A DNA stretch of 38,307 nucleotides from Candidatus Atopostipes pullistercoris (GCA_019116785.1 DXAZ01000052.1:1-38307); one strand, 5' to 3'. Shown: positions 18,301 to 28,606, counted from the first letter of the stretch. The notes: generated by a model not told the origin, from the letters alone. Translations and numbers: made by a program.

Positions 18301-19101
18301 TTATTTTTCAAAATTTTTTAGAACCTCATTGATTAGAAGTTTCCTTTTTGAATTTTTAGGGCCTTCTTTTATAAAGTAAGCTAAAAACTCTGTGTTTCCT
18401 TTTGAACCGGTAATCGGTGAAATGGTTAAATCTTGTAAAACAAAAGACAAATCTTCTGCAACTTCTATGATATATTCTAATACTTTTCGATACACCAAAG
18501 GATCATGAACAATTCCACCTTCACCTACTTCTTCTTTTTCAGCTTCAAACTGTGGTTTAATTAAGGCTACTACTTCACCTTTATCTTTTAAAATCGAAGA
18601 CAGAGGAGGTAAAATAAGATCTAAAGAAATAAAAGAGACATCAATCGTCGCTAAATCAGGTGGGCCTTCTTTAAAATCTTCTAAAACACTATGACGGAAA
18701 TTTGTTTGTTCCATCACAACTACTTGTTCATGATTCCGCAATTCCCAAGCCAATTGGTTAGTTCCTACATCTAGGGCATAGACAAGTTTAGCCCCATTCT
18801 GAAGAGAAACATCTGTAAAGCCTCCTGTAGAGGCCCCAATATCTAAGATAACTTTATTATTCAAATCTAAATGAAAAGAATGAATAGCTTTTTCTAATTT
18901 AAGACCGCCCCGACTGACATATTTCTTTTCCAATCCTTTGATATAGAGTTCAGTATTTGCTGGAAGTTTTTCGCCAGCTGTTAATATTTTTACTTCTTTT
19001 TTAGTAAATACTTTCCCTGATAAAATATATGCTGGAGCTTCTTCTATCGTTTGAATTAAATTTTGTTCTAAAAGTAACTCATCGACTCTTTTTTTCTTCA
19101 C
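18301..19101 (-). CDS. TlyA family rRNA methyltransferase (S4 + FtsJ-like)
   Basis: KKKRVDELLLEQN S4 domain; ILDIGASTGGFTDVSLQNGAK. Confidence 0.94.
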   Translation of the reverse strand: MKKKRVDELLLEQNLIQTIEEAPAYILSGKVFTKKEVKILTAGEKLPANTELYIKGLEKKYVSRGGLKLEKAIHSFHLDLNNKVILDIGASTGGFTDVSLQNGAKLVYALDVGTNQLAWELRNHEQVVVMEQTNFRHSVLEDFKEGPPDLATIDVSFISLDLILPPLSSILKDKGEVVALIKPQFEAEKEEVGEGGIVHDPLVYRKVLEYIIEVAEDLSFVLQDLTISPITGSKGNTEFLAYFIKEGPKNSKRKLLINEVLKNFEK

Positions 19102-19992
19102 TTATTTATACTCCTCAAGTGATAATTGATGAATAAAACTGATCAATAAATCTGTCTGAAATTGGTCATCCATTTCTGCAATAGAAAAAATAATTTGTTC
19201 CGCCTTTGTTAATCGTTGTTCCAATTGTATAAAAGATTCGTCTATTCCTAACAAAGAAGGATACGTACTTTTTTCAAGGGTGGCATCCGTAGCGACACCT
19301 TTTCCTAATTCTTCTTCGCTGCCGACAACATCTAAAATATCATCTCGAATTTGATAGGCAATCCCAATTTCACTAGCTAACTCTGCTAATTTTTTTAAGA
19401 TATGCTCTGATTTATTTGCAATAATACCTCCAGAGACAGTTGCCATTTCAATTAAAGCCCCTGTTTTTCGAAAATGAATCCTTTCTATTTCTTCTAAGGT
19501 TAGTTGTTTCTTTTCGCCATCGAGATCTGCCTGTTGCCCACCAACCATTCCTTCATAACCAGAAGTTATCGCTAATTTTTGGATTAAAGCTAGCTTAACT
19601 TCTGAAGGTAAGTCTCCTTTGGTTAGGATTTCAAAAGCTAGAGTTAGTAAGGCATCTCCGGCCAAAATAGCCGTTGCTTCATTAAATTGAATATGATTTG
19701 TCGGCTTTCCTCGTCTTAAATCATCATTATCCATAGCGGGTAAATCATCATGAATTAAAGAATAAGTATGCACCATTTCCAAAGCAGCTGCCGCTTCATA
19801 ACCATTTTTAATCGGTTGATGGAACGAATGTAAAACAGCTAACAACAAAAGAGGACGCAATCTTTTTCCCTTGGCATCTAAAGAATAATTCATTGCCTCT
19901 TCTAAAGAAGTACCACTTTTATTTTCTATATGACTTAATAAGTATGTATTAAAATCATCCAAGTACTTTTTTGTAAATGTTTTAAAATCCAT
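19102..19992 (-). CDS. ispA: Polyprenyl (farnesyl/geranyl) diphosphate synthase
   Basis: HDDLPAMDNDDLRRGKPTNH and YQIRDDILDV Asp-rich motifs. Confidence 0.94.
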   Translation of the reverse strand: MDFKTFTKKYLDDFNTYLLSHIENKSGTSLEEAMNYSLDAKGKRLRPLLLLAVLHSFHQPIKNGYEAAAALEMVHTYSLIHDDLPAMDNDDLRRGKPTNHIQFNEATAILAGDALLTLAFEILTKGDLPSEVKLALIQKLAITSGYEGMVGGQQADLDGEKKQLTLEEIERIHFRKTGALIEMATVSGGIIANKSEHILKKLAELASEIGIAYQIRDDILDVVGSEEELGKGVATDATLEKSTYPSLLGIDESFIQLEQRLTKAEQIIFSIAEMDDQFQTDLLISFIHQLSLEEYK

Positions 19993-20018
19993 ATTATTTC
20001 TCCGTATTCATTGATGTA

Positions 20019-20240
20019 TTATTCTTCTTCAAATAATTCTTCATTTCCTTCTTCAGTCACCACTTTAGCCAGCGTTTGTTCTGCTTCTTGTAAAGTTTTC
20101 TTTAATTCTCGACTCAGTGTAATTCCTTCTTGAAACTTATCTAATGCTTCTTCCAAAGGAATATCCCCTTGCTCTAATTTATTTACAATTTTTTCGAGTT
20201 CAACTAAAGATTCATCAAATGTTTTATCTTCTTTGGTCAT
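20019..20240 (-). CDS. xseB: Exodeoxyribonuclease VII small subunit
   Basis: [44 protein letters not shown]. Confidence 0.95.
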   Translation of the reverse strand: MTKEDKTFDESLVELEKIVNKLEQGDIPLEEALDKFQEGITLSRELKKTLQEAEQTLAKVVTEEGNEELFEEE

Positions 20241-21587
20241 TTAATCTCTCCTCTCTACAAATGTTTCTCCAACGGTAGCTTCAATTTTCCCATCCATTAA
20301 TTGAATATCGATTGCATCCCCTTTATCCACATCTTTTACGGAATAGATTAAACTCTCATTGGATTCAACTACAGCATAACCCCTTTTTAAAATTTTCAAA
20401 GGAGAAAGATGATCTAATCCTTGGATGGCTTGTGTTAACCTAAAGTTCTTCTCTTTCAGATAGTGATCAAAAGCACCTTCCAGTTTCTGTAGAGAATAAT
20501 CAAGTGCTGTTTTTTTCTCGTAAACAAATGATTTTAGAGGAAAACTTTTTACCCGTTGTTCCATTAATTGAACGGTTTGTTTATAATCTTTTAAAAAGAG
20601 TTGCATTTCATTAAGTAGTTTTGTTTCTAATTGATCCACATTTTGTAAATAGCCATCATAAAGTCTTGCTGGTTGTCTAAAAATTACTGAATCAGTAACT
20701 TTAGTTAATTGGCTAGTTAAGTACCGTAATTTTGTATTAAATGCACGTACAATTCGTTGTTCATATTCTTCAAGCTTCAATATCTCTTCAGATAAAACAG
20801 GAACAGCTAGTTCAGCTGCTGCTGTAGGTGTAGGTGCTCGTAAGTCAGCTACTAAATCTGTTAGTGTAGTATCTGTCTCATGACCTACCGAAGAAATTAT
20901 AGGAGTTTGTGCATTGGCAATCGCTCGGACAACCTTTTCTTCATTAAATGAAAAAAGATCCTCAAATGACCCGCCACCACGACCGATAATAATAACATCA
21001 ATATCTCCTTTGGCTTCAGCTCTTTTAAGATTTTGAACAATTGAATCCGCAGATTGTTCTCCTTGGACAACCGTTGGAAAAAGAACCACTTCCGCAATAG
21101 GAAAACGTCTTTTTACCGTGGTTAATATATCTTGAATAACCGCACCACTTCGACTGGTAATTACTCCAATTCGCTTAGGATATTTAGGAATCATCTGCTT
21201 TAATGAGTCATCAAATAAACCTTCTTTGGTTAGTTTTTCTTTTATTTGTTCGTATGCTAAATATAAAGCACCAATTCCATCCGGCTGCATAGAATCAATA
21301 ATCATTTGATAATTTCCGCCTCGTTCATACACTGAAACTCGTCCAGAAACCATCACACTCATGCCATCTTCTGGATTAAACTTAATTTGACGAGCCGTTC
21401 CAGCGAATAATACAACCGAAATAATGGACTGTTCATCTTTTAAATTAAAGTATTGATGTAGACCCTTTCTTCTAGGGTTATAGTTAGAAATTTCTCCTTT
21501 AAGGTAAACTCTTTCAAGGTAAGGATCATATTCAAATTTTCTAGCAATATATTTGGTTAATTGCGATACAGTTAAATATTGCTCCAC
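20241..21587 (-). CDS. xseA: Exodeoxyribonuclease VII large subunit
   Basis: YLTVSQLTKYIARKFEYDPYLERVYLKGEISN; GRGGGSFEDLFSFNEE. Confidence 0.96.
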   Translation of the reverse strand: MEQYLTVSQLTKYIARKFEYDPYLERVYLKGEISNYNPRRKGLHQYFNLKDEQSIISVVLFAGTARQIKFNPEDGMSVMVSGRVSVYERGGNYQMIIDSMQPDGIGALYLAYEQIKEKLTKEGLFDDSLKQMIPKYPKRIGVITSRSGAVIQDILTTVKRRFPIAEVVLFPTVVQGEQSADSIVQNLKRAEAKGDIDVIIIGRGGGSFEDLFSFNEEKVVRAIANAQTPIISSVGHETDTTLTDLVADLRAPTPTAAAELAVPVLSEEILKLEEYEQRIVRAFNTKLRYLTSQLTKVTDSVIFRQPARLYDGYLQNVDQLETKLLNEMQLFLKDYKQTVQLMEQRVKSFPLKSFVYEKKTALDYSLQKLEGAFDHYLKEKNFRLTQAIQGLDHLSPLKILKRGYAVVESNESLIYSVKDVDKGDAIDIQLMDGKIEATVGETFVERRD

Positions 21588-21630
21588 TATAAGCCTCCTC
21601 TCATACAGCTTAAATAATTCCTAAAAAGAA

Positions 21631-21657
21631 AAAAGAAGTCATGGTTAGACTTCTTTT
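21631..21657 (-). terminator. Terminator overlapping the 3' end of nusB
   Basis: AAAAGAAGTC-ATGGTTA-GACTTCTTTT, T-run on minus strand; nusB stop lies in the hairpin. Confidence 0.7.
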
Positions 21658-22133
21658 GCATCTAAAATTCCTTGAAGCACTCCATTAACAAATTTACTTG
21701 CATGATCATTATTAAATGACTTAGTGATCTCGATTGCTTCATTTATTACAATACTTGGATCAATCTCTTCGTGAAAGTACAATTCATAAGCAGCAAGCCG
21801 TAAAATAAGTAAGTTTGTAATCTCAATACGTTGAATAGACCAATTTTTTAAACGTTTCTCAAGTTGTTCATCTAAAAACTTTTGATTTTCTTGAACACCG
21901 GTCACTAACTCTATTAAGTAAGCTAGATTTTCTTCAGCCATTTGATCATCGACATTTTTAACTGGAAGAATGTGCTTAATCGCATCTAAATTGTCAATTT
22001 CTTCTTCCTCTTTATTTAAAGAGTAAGTCAATGCATGCTTAATGGCTTGATCGGTGGTCATTTGAAAATTATTATTTAATTGAAATAGAGCTTGAAAGGC
22101 CTTTATTCGAATTGTACGTCTTACGGTCATCAC
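21645..22133 (-). CDS. nusB: Transcription antitermination protein NusB
   Basis: RIKAFQALFQL; LILRLAAYELYFHEEIDPSIVINEAIEITKSF...KFVNGVLQGIL. Confidence 0.94.
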   Translation of the reverse strand: MMTVRRTIRIKAFQALFQLNNNFQMTTDQAIKHALTYSLNKEEEEIDNLDAIKHILPVKNVDDQMAEENLAYLIELVTGVQENQKFLDEQLEKRLKNWSIQRIEITNLLILRLAAYELYFHEEIDPSIVINEAIEITKSFNNDHASKFVNGVLQGILDAKEV

Positions 22134-22546
22134 TTGATCTCTTCTCCTAATTCTAAATCATTTGCAGTTAATACATCAATTACTGCTGTTTCTTCAGGAA
22201 TAATCCCTACAATATGAACATGAACTTCATCTAATTCGATTTCTGTCATATGAAATACTTGTTCCTTAACATTTTCTTGAATTTTTTGGGCTGTATATGG
22301 GACGTTTACTCCATAATTAAAATAACAATAAACATCAACTGACGTACCAAACTCATCAGCTTGAAGCGAGACACCTTTTGTATGTTCGCTACGACCAAAG
22401 ATCGTTTTTAAATCACTTGTCAAATTCGCTCTCATTCCATAAACTCCGTCTACTTCTAGAGTGGCAAATCCAACAATAACTTCTAAAACTTCTGTAGAAA
22501 TTTTAATTTCTCCATATGGGTTATTTGTATTTGAAGTTCCAATCAT
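22130..22546 (-). CDS. Asp23/Gls24 family envelope stress protein (YqhY-like)
   Basis: GEIKISTEVLEVIVGFATLEVDGVYGM; VNVPYTAQKIQENVKEQV. Confidence 0.93.
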   Translation of the reverse strand: MIGTSNTNNPYGEIKISTEVLEVIVGFATLEVDGVYGMRANLTSDLKTIFGRSEHTKGVSLQADEFGTSVDVYCYFNYGVNVPYTAQKIQENVKEQVFHMTEIELDEVHVHIVGIIPEETAVIDVLTANDLELGEEIK

Positions 22547-22572
22547 TGTATATCCCCCTTCATTAACACTAT

Positions 22573-23130
22573 TTATACTCTTGAGCTATACGTTCCATCT
22601 TCGGTATTGACTTCTAATAGATCACCTTTATTTACAAATAATGGCACAGTAATAACAGCACCTGTTTCTAGTGTTGCTGGTTTTGATCCACCACTTTGTG
22701 TATCTCCACGAATACCAGGTTCTGTAGCAATCACTTCTAAATTCACTTTGGCAGGTAATTGAACCCCAATAACTTCTCCTTCATAAGTTATGACATCAAC
22801 TACCATATTATCTTTTAGAAACTTTAATTCGTCTTCAATTTGTGCGGTTGGAATCCCAATCTGTTCATAAGAAGTTGTATCCATAAACATATGCATTCCA
22901 TCACTTTCATACAAATATTGCATAGAACTTTTATCAATATGTGCTGTTTCTACTTTTTCACCCGCACGAAAAGTTATATCTTGGTTAGCTCCAGTGCGGA
23001 GATTTTTTAATTTGGAACGAACGAATGCTTGTCCCTTTCCTGGTTTTACATGTTGAAATTCTATAACACGCCAAATATTATCATTATAAAGAATCGTTTG
23101 ACCTCTTTTAAAATCATTCGATGATATCAT
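22573..23130 (-). CDS. efp: Elongation factor P
   Basis: [47 protein letters not shown]. Confidence 0.97.
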   Translation of the reverse strand: MISSNDFKRGQTILYNDNIWRVIEFQHVKPGKGQAFVRSKLKNLRTGANQDITFRAGEKVETAHIDKSSMQYLYESDGMHMFMDTTSYEQIGIPTAQIEDELKFLKDNMVVDVITYEGEVIGVQLPAKVNLEVIATEPGIRGDTQSGGSKPATLETGAVITVPLFVNKGDLLEVNTEDGTYSSRV

Positions 23131-23228
23131 TTAATCACACTTTCATCAGTTATTTATTCTTTTTTATTTTACCATGAAATTCTTAATTTTACTAAAAGGA
23201 TAAATGGTTAACTAGAAACTTTTCACCT

Positions 23229-24302
23229 TTAGATATTTGGTTCTATAATGATTAATTCTTTAGGAGAAGACATCAAATTATAGTTACCTTCTTTGGTAAT
23301 CACTAAATCATCTTCAATTCGAACGCCACCAAGATTTGGAATATAAATTCCAGGTTCATTTGTGATAACATTGTTTACGACAAGTTCTTCTTCATTACGA
23401 AAACTGATTGCTGGTCCTTCGTGAATTTCTAAACCAATTCCATGTCCGGTTGTATGGCCAAAAGCTTCACCATAACCATGCTCTGTAATATAATCACGAG
23501 CTACTGCATCTAATTCTGCCCCTGTCATTCCTGGTTTTGCAGCTTCTGCTACTTTTTTGTTGGCTTGGTAAACAATTTCGTAAATTTCTTTCAATTCTTC
23601 ACCTGGATCACCCACGGCGAATGTACGTGTCATATCTGAAACGTAACCTTTATAATAGCAACCAAAGTCAATCGTTACCATATCACCATTTTCAATGATT
23701 TTATCACTAGCCACTCCATGAGGCATTGCTGAGCGAACCCCACTTGCTACGATTGTATCAAAAGATACTTCTGTCGCACCTAATTTACGCATATAAAAAT
23801 CTAACTCATTGGCTACTTCTATTTCTGTAATTCCTGGTTTTACAAAACCTAGAATATAATCGAACCCTTTTTCAGCAATATTAACTGCTTCTTGGATAAT
23901 ATCGATTTCGTCTTCTGTTTTTACTTCGCGAAGTTTTTCAACTAAACCTGTTATTGGTTTTAATTCGCAATCAATGATTTCATTTATTTTAGTATATGTA
24001 GCATAAGTTATATTTGTCTCTTCAAAACCTAAATATTTGATGTGATCTTTTTTTACAATTTTTGCGACTTCTTCATAAATAAGCCCTTCATTTTTGATAA
24101 TTTCAAAATCTTTGGCTTGTTCTGCTGCTTGTTGTGTATATCTAAAATCTGTCACGAAATAAGCTTTATCTTTAGTAATAACTGCTAAGCCAGTTGTTCC
24201 TGTAAAGTTTGTTAGGTATCTAACGTTATACATATTCGTTACTAATAAAGCATCTATATTCATTTCTTCTAATTTTTCTCTTACATTGTCTACTCGTTTC
24301 AT
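23229..24302 (-). CDS. Xaa-Pro peptidase family protein (M24)
   Basis: GHTTGHGIGLEIHEGP and MVTIDFGCYYKGYVSDMTRTF; ATG at 24302 after AAAGGTG (track start 24311). Confidence 0.93.
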   Translation of the reverse strand: MKRVDNVREKLEEMNIDALLVTNMYNVRYLTNFTGTTGLAVITKDKAYFVTDFRYTQQAAEQAKDFEIIKNEGLIYEEVAKIVKKDHIKYLGFEETNITYATYTKINEIIDCELKPITGLVEKLREVKTEDEIDIIQEAVNIAEKGFDYILGFVKPGITEIEVANELDFYMRKLGATEVSFDTIVASGVRSAMPHGVASDKIIENGDMVTIDFGCYYKGYVSDMTRTFAVGDPGEELKEIYEIVYQANKKVAEAAKPGMTGAELDAVARDYITEHGYGEAFGHTTGHGIGLEIHEGPAISFRNEEELVVNNVITNEPGIYIPNLGGVRIEDDLVITKEGNYNLMSSPKELIIIEPNI

Positions 24303-24415
24303 AATATTCACCTTTCTAACAATGTCTCTTTTTAAATAATCATTAAGCTACACCGTATTATAACAAACTAAATGAAAGAAATATACCTCGGCTCCATAAA
24401 TTATGTCAACTCAAA

Positions 24416-24449
24416 AAAGGTGCTAATAAATATTTTCATTAGCACCTTC
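24416..24449 (-). terminator. Terminator of the comG operon
   Basis: AAGGTGCTAAT-loop-ATTAGCACCTT, T-run on minus strand. Confidence 0.78.
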
Positions 24450-24465
24450 CATATTTTTACATTTT

Positions 24466-24909
24466 TTATTCCCTATTTACTTCTTTTTCTTTATTTACTT
24501 CTACATTTTCGTCCTCCTTTTCCTCCGTTTCCTCAGGTGGTTTATCTATTTTTTTGGATTTAACTTTTATTTCTTTTGAAAATATTTCTCCATTCTCTAA
24601 GGTAATCGTTAGTTGATAGTTAATTTCTGATTTCTTTTTGATGTTGATATCGCCGACAGAAGTTTTTATTTTCCCCTTTTTTGGAGAGATATTCTCTTCT
24701 TCCATATAATCTTCCAACAACACTTCCCCCATATTCATGACCGCCTTAGCTTCATATGCCGTTTTAAATTGTCTAAGCTGCATAATTTGATTGCCTGAAA
24801 TCCTTATCAAAGAATGAGAAAACAGACCAGAAAAGACTAAAAAGAATATCGTGGAGATTAGTAAATAGCCTTGTTCTGACTTAATATAAGTCAATCTTTT
24901 TTTATTCAT
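24466..24909 (-). CDS. comGG: ComGG-like competence pilin
   Basis: Position at end of comG operon; N-term EQGYLLISTIFFLVFSGLFSHSL; acidic/Lys-rich tail. Confidence 0.75.
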   Translation of the reverse strand: MNKKRLTYIKSEQGYLLISTIFFLVFSGLFSHSLIRISGNQIMQLRQFKTAYEAKAVMNMGEVLLEDYMEEENISPKKGKIKTSVGDINIKKKSEINYQLTITLENGEIFSKEIKVKSKKIDKPPEETEEKEDENVEVNKEKEVNRE

Positions 24910-25435
24910 TTTTTTCTTCTATCCAACTTTCCACCCAGATTCTGCCAGTGTAAGATTCATTGTTTCTAAATTTAACATTTAATGTTAACCAGCCACCTTC
25001 CTTCGAAAAGTCAATGGTTTCTATTCCTGTTAACAGACGAATTTTTCCGTTATTTTTATATCGAAGTAACGTTCTTTTACTCCCACTATCAGGACGCTTA
25101 TAAATGACTCGAACCAGATGATTATTTTCTTCATCCATCTCACGAACTTCTAAATAATTTTTTCCAACAATAGGCTCTGAACTTCCTTGTAGATAATGTT
25201 CCAATTGATTTAAAAAAAGGTGCCACTCTATTTGCCGGTCTCCCACAATTGAATCTTTTGTCTCTGGGTAAAATTGTGCATCAGTGATTATTTTTTGATT
25301 TATTGCCTTCGCTTGAAGAAGACTGCCCATTAACAACATGAGAATGGAAGTTGTCATCATCAATGCTATCAAAGCTTCGAGTAAAGTAAAACCCGACTCA
25401 TTCTTCAAATTCATAATCATAAAGATAAACCTCAA
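24902..25435 (-). CDS. comGF: ComGF competence pilin
   Basis: ESGFTLLEALIALMM; WHLFLNQLEHYL; operon position. Confidence 0.87.
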   Translation of the reverse strand: MRFIFMIMNLKNESGFTLLEALIALMMTTSILMLLMGSLLQAKAINQKIITDAQFYPETKDSIVGDRQIEWHLFLNQLEHYLQGSSEPIVGKNYLEVREMDEENNHLVRVIYKRPDSGSKRTLLRYKNNGKIRLLTGIETIDFSKEGGWLTLNVKFRNNESYTGRIWVESWIEEKNE

Positions 25436-25718
25436 CTTTTTGATTTTCTTTTTTTATAGATAATTTATTTTTATTGGATTGGATAACGTATCCTTTATAA
25501 TTTTCATCCAATGATTGAGTGGTGTTCCACTCCATGGATGCTTCATAAAATATACGGTTTAACTCTATTTCATCTTTGGCTTCTTTACGAATAAGCATCC
25601 ATCTTGCAATCATTGGATATATAAGAAGACTAATTGAGGCAATCATTCCAAGGGTAACCAAACTTTCTAATAATAAAAAACCTTGCTCACTTTTTTTCTC
25701 GTATTTCAAAACGACCAC
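25398..25718 (-). CDS. comGE: ComGE-like competence pilin
   Basis: EQGFLLLESLVTLGMIASISLLI; operon position. Confidence 0.78.
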   Translation of the reverse strand: MVVLKYEKKSEQGFLLLESLVTLGMIASISLLIYPMIARWMLIRKEAKDEIELNRIFYEASMEWNTTQSLDENYKGYVIQSNKNKLSIKKENQKVEVYLYDYEFEE

Positions 25719-26148
25719 TTCCCATTAAATAAATCAATTCATATTCTCCTTGCGTAGTGTGAAATGAAATTCTATTAGATTTTGTTATATTTCCTGTTCC
25801 TCTTTTAAATCCAAAGGTCTTCGTCGTTTTCCCTTTTAAACAGTAATAAGTATCATCTAGTTCCCATGTTTCGTTCAAAATATCATTTTGAACATTGGCA
25901 TCTACTATCCGAAATTTTATCGTATTTTCTTCCGGGTTAAACTGAATATCAGTTGTTTGGTCATGCAATATAGCATATGATTGCATATTCGTAATTTTAG
26001 AAGTAAGTTCTCTAAAAAATAAATCAATTTGAACCGATTCTGTTACATTTTCAATTGATAATACTGGGAATAGTAATAAAGAAGAAGTAATCATTAAGAC
26101 CAGAATCGTTTCTAGTAAAGTAAATCCTTTTTCATCTAGTTTTATCAT
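25687..26148 (-). CDS. comGD: ComGD competence pilin
   Basis: EKGFTLLETILVLMITSSLLL; operon position. Confidence 0.88.
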   Translation of the reverse strand: MIKLDEKGFTLLETILVLMITSSLLLFPVLSIENVTESVQIDLFFRELTSKITNMQSYAILHDQTTDIQFNPEENTIKFRIVDANVQNDILNETWELDDTYYCLKGKTTKTFGFKRGTGNITKSNRISFHTTQGEYELIYLMGSGRFEIREKK

Positions 26149-26159
26149 TTTCCCAATAA

Positions 26160-26468
26160 TTATTCACCTTTCTTTGAACGTTTATATGCCTCTACTTGCT
26201 TTTCAGTAACCCATTTTTCCCCAAGTATTTTATTAAGTAACTCCTCTTCTGAAAGATTTTCTTCCGGGTTATCCATTTTATAAAGCTCCATTTGCGTCTC
26301 TACAGTACTTACGACTGCTTTGCTCGTTGTATCCTCTGTTTTTTCATTTATTGTACCCACATTTGGAATAATTAATAGGAGTAAAGCTGCAATAATCATA
26401 ATCACAATTGACATTTCTAAAAGGGTGAAACCTGGTTCTTTTTTCATTTTTTCAAAGATTTTTTTCAT
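26160..26468 (-). CDS. comGC: ComGC major competence pilin
   Basis: EPGFTLLEMSIVIMIIAALLLLIIPNVGTINEKT. Confidence 0.94.
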   Translation of the reverse strand: MKKIFEKMKKEPGFTLLEMSIVIMIIAALLLLIIPNVGTINEKTEDTTSKAVVSTVETQMELYKMDNPEENLSEEELLNKILGEKWVTEKQVEAYKRSKKGE

Positions 26469-26469
26469 T

Positions 26470-27531
26470 TCAAATTCCCTCCATTAAAGAAAAAATAGGT
26501 AACATTAAAGATGCATAAATAGAGATAATCATCAATGCGATAAAAGCAAAAATAACCGGCTGAATTTTGCTCATTAATTTTTCTATTTTATTCGTTAATT
26601 CATTTTCACAATAAGCGGCATAAACTAACATTTCAGTACTTAATTTTCCTAAGCTCTCTCCATGAGTAACAACTATAATCGCTTCTTCATGGAAGAAAGG
26701 TAAAGTTATTAATGATTCACTAATTGATTTGCCTAACTGCATTTGTTCTGATAAGAGATCTCCAGTTTCTTGTAATAATTTTGAGGCTCCTTCCTTTCGC
26801 ATAATCAAAATTGCTTCTTGAAAACTACAACCATTTTTAAGGAGTTCCCCCCATTCTTGGAAAAAGAATGAGGTCCAATAATCTTTTAAATAACTTCCTA
26901 AAAAAGGTTGATTTATAAAGAATGTAATTCCTTCAATCACCGTTCCTTTCTTTAATTTATTTTGAAGTCCAAAGACCCCTAAAATGATTAAACACAGACT
27001 TCCTAAAATAATTTGTGGAGAATAGTAAATAAAACGAACAATCCAATTTGAATAAATTTCTGTTGTTGTATCAAAACTTGCAAATAATTCTTCCATATGA
27101 GGCAAGATCAAAAAGCGCATCATTAAAAGCATCCCCAACAAAAAGAGGATTAATAATAAAGGATACGTAAGTAGAGATTTTAACTTCTTTTTATGTTCTA
27201 ATTCTTTTAGCAACTGATCGCCACAGCGCATTATCGTTTGGCCATAATTCCCATAATGAGAAGCAAAATATATTTGAGCACAAACTTTTGTCGGGAAACC
27301 AAGCTTTTCTAATTCCAAGTGAAAGGAATTTCCCAAAAGCATGCCCTCTTGAATTGATTGTATCCAGTTTATAGACGGTCCCTTTTCGATCTTTGATAAA
27401 AAGATAAGGGCATCTTTCATAGAATAACCTTCTTGTAGTAATGTCCCCATTCTTTTTAAGAAAAGTCCTTTTTCATTGGCTCTTTCACGGAATGTAATAT
27501 TGGTAGTAAGTTTTTTCAGAGATAAATCCAT
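26470..27531 (-). CDS. comGB: ComGB type II secretion/competence pilus polytopic protein
   Basis: T2SS F-like repeats and TM pattern; follows comGA with ~47-nt overlap. Confidence 0.93.
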   Translation of the reverse strand: MDLSLKKLTTNITFRERANEKGLFLKRMGTLLQEGYSMKDALIFLSKIEKGPSINWIQSIQEGMLLGNSFHLELEKLGFPTKVCAQIYFASHYGNYGQTIMRCGDQLLKELEHKKKLKSLLTYPLLLILFLLGMLLMMRFLILPHMEELFASFDTTTEIYSNWIVRFIYYSPQIILGSLCLIILGVFGLQNKLKKGTVIEGITFFINQPFLGSYLKDYWTSFFFQEWGELLKNGCSFQEAILIMRKEGASKLLQETGDLLSEQMQLGKSISESLITLPFFHEEAIIVVTHGESLGKLSTEMLVYAAYCENELTNKIEKLMSKIQPVIFAFIALMIISIYASLMLPIFSLMEGI

Positions 27532-28549
27532 ATACTAACACCTTCCTTAACAATTGATTAAAGCTTCTTGGGCGTTCTATTTTAAATTCTTTAACACTTT
27601 CTCTATTTATTTTTTGAAATTCTTCACTTGTTAAAACATCATACAAAGCAGCTCTTTTATTATGAATCGAATGATGTGTACAATAAATTTGGCAATCCTC
27701 TTCACATAATTCACAATAGATTGGCAACAATTTTTGAAAGACAATCGCTAGGATCGTTTGTTGCAACATTTCTAAAGAAATTCCTAACTCATTCATTCGA
27801 GCAATGACTCCTTCTGCATTTTTCGCATGGATACTTGCGATAATTAAATGTCCGGTTAAAGCTCCGCGTATTGCCATTCGGGCAGTTTCTTCATCTCGTA
27901 TTTCACCAACAATAATGACGTCCGGATGGTGTCTTAAACTTGCTTTTAAAGAATTTTCATATGTGTTGCCTGCTTTTTCATTTACTTGGATTTGTAAAAA
28001 TTTATCCTCTTTAATTTCCACTGGATCCTCGATAGAAATGACTTGCATTTTCGAGTGTTTCATTCGATTTCTTACAAGTTCATACATAGTGGTTGTTTTT
28101 CCTGAATTAACAGGGCCTGAAAATAGGATCAATCCACTTTTATAGTCAATAAATTTTTTCATTATTTTTAATTCTTGGGGTAAGAGAGTACTTTTTTCTA
28201 AAATCATTTCTGTCTTTATTTCTAATAAACGAATAACTAATGATTCTCGGCCTTGAAAATTAGCAATCGTCGATAATCTTAAATCTTGAAATTCATTTTT
28301 GGCACATTCATAAGATAAAGAACCACTCTGCGGCCTTCTCCTTTCACCAACATCCAAATTTGCCAAATATTTAAAATAAGAAATTATGCGACTTCCTTCT
28401 TCGATGCTTACAGAATATTGCTGTTCCATTCTTCCATTTAAACGAAAATATATTCCATAATTCTCTTTATTTGGAAGAATATGAATATCACTTGTGCCAT
28501 ATTCTCTTGCATTATTGATTAAAAAATTTGTAAATTTTTCAATAACCAT
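27485..28549 (-). CDS. comGA: ComGA competence pilus ATPase
   Basis: LILFSGPVNSGKTTTMYEL Walker A; VISIEDPVEI; HHPDVIIVGEIRDEETARMAIRGALTGHLI. Confidence 0.96.
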   Translation of the reverse strand: MVIEKFTNFLINNAREYGTSDIHILPNKENYGIYFRLNGRMEQQYSVSIEEGSRIISYFKYLANLDVGERRRPQSGSLSYECAKNEFQDLRLSTIANFQGRESLVIRLLEIKTEMILEKSTLLPQELKIMKKFIDYKSGLILFSGPVNSGKTTTMYELVRNRMKHSKMQVISIEDPVEIKEDKFLQIQVNEKAGNTYENSLKASLRHHPDVIIVGEIRDEETARMAIRGALTGHLIIASIHAKNAEGVIARMNELGISLEMLQQTILAIVFQKLLPIYCELCEEDCQIYCTHHSIHNKRAALYDVLTSEEFQKINRESVKEFKIERPRSFNQLLRKVLVYGFISEKTYYQYYIP

Positions 28550-28606
28550 TTAATCCACCTCATTTTTTATTTTTTCATTAAAAGGGGTCTATATATATAA
28601 TTAGCC

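Noticed and set aside
24372-24563. 63-aa hydrophobic plus-strand ORF
   Set aside because: Runs through the comG terminator hairpin and antisense to comGG's charged tail; no RBS.
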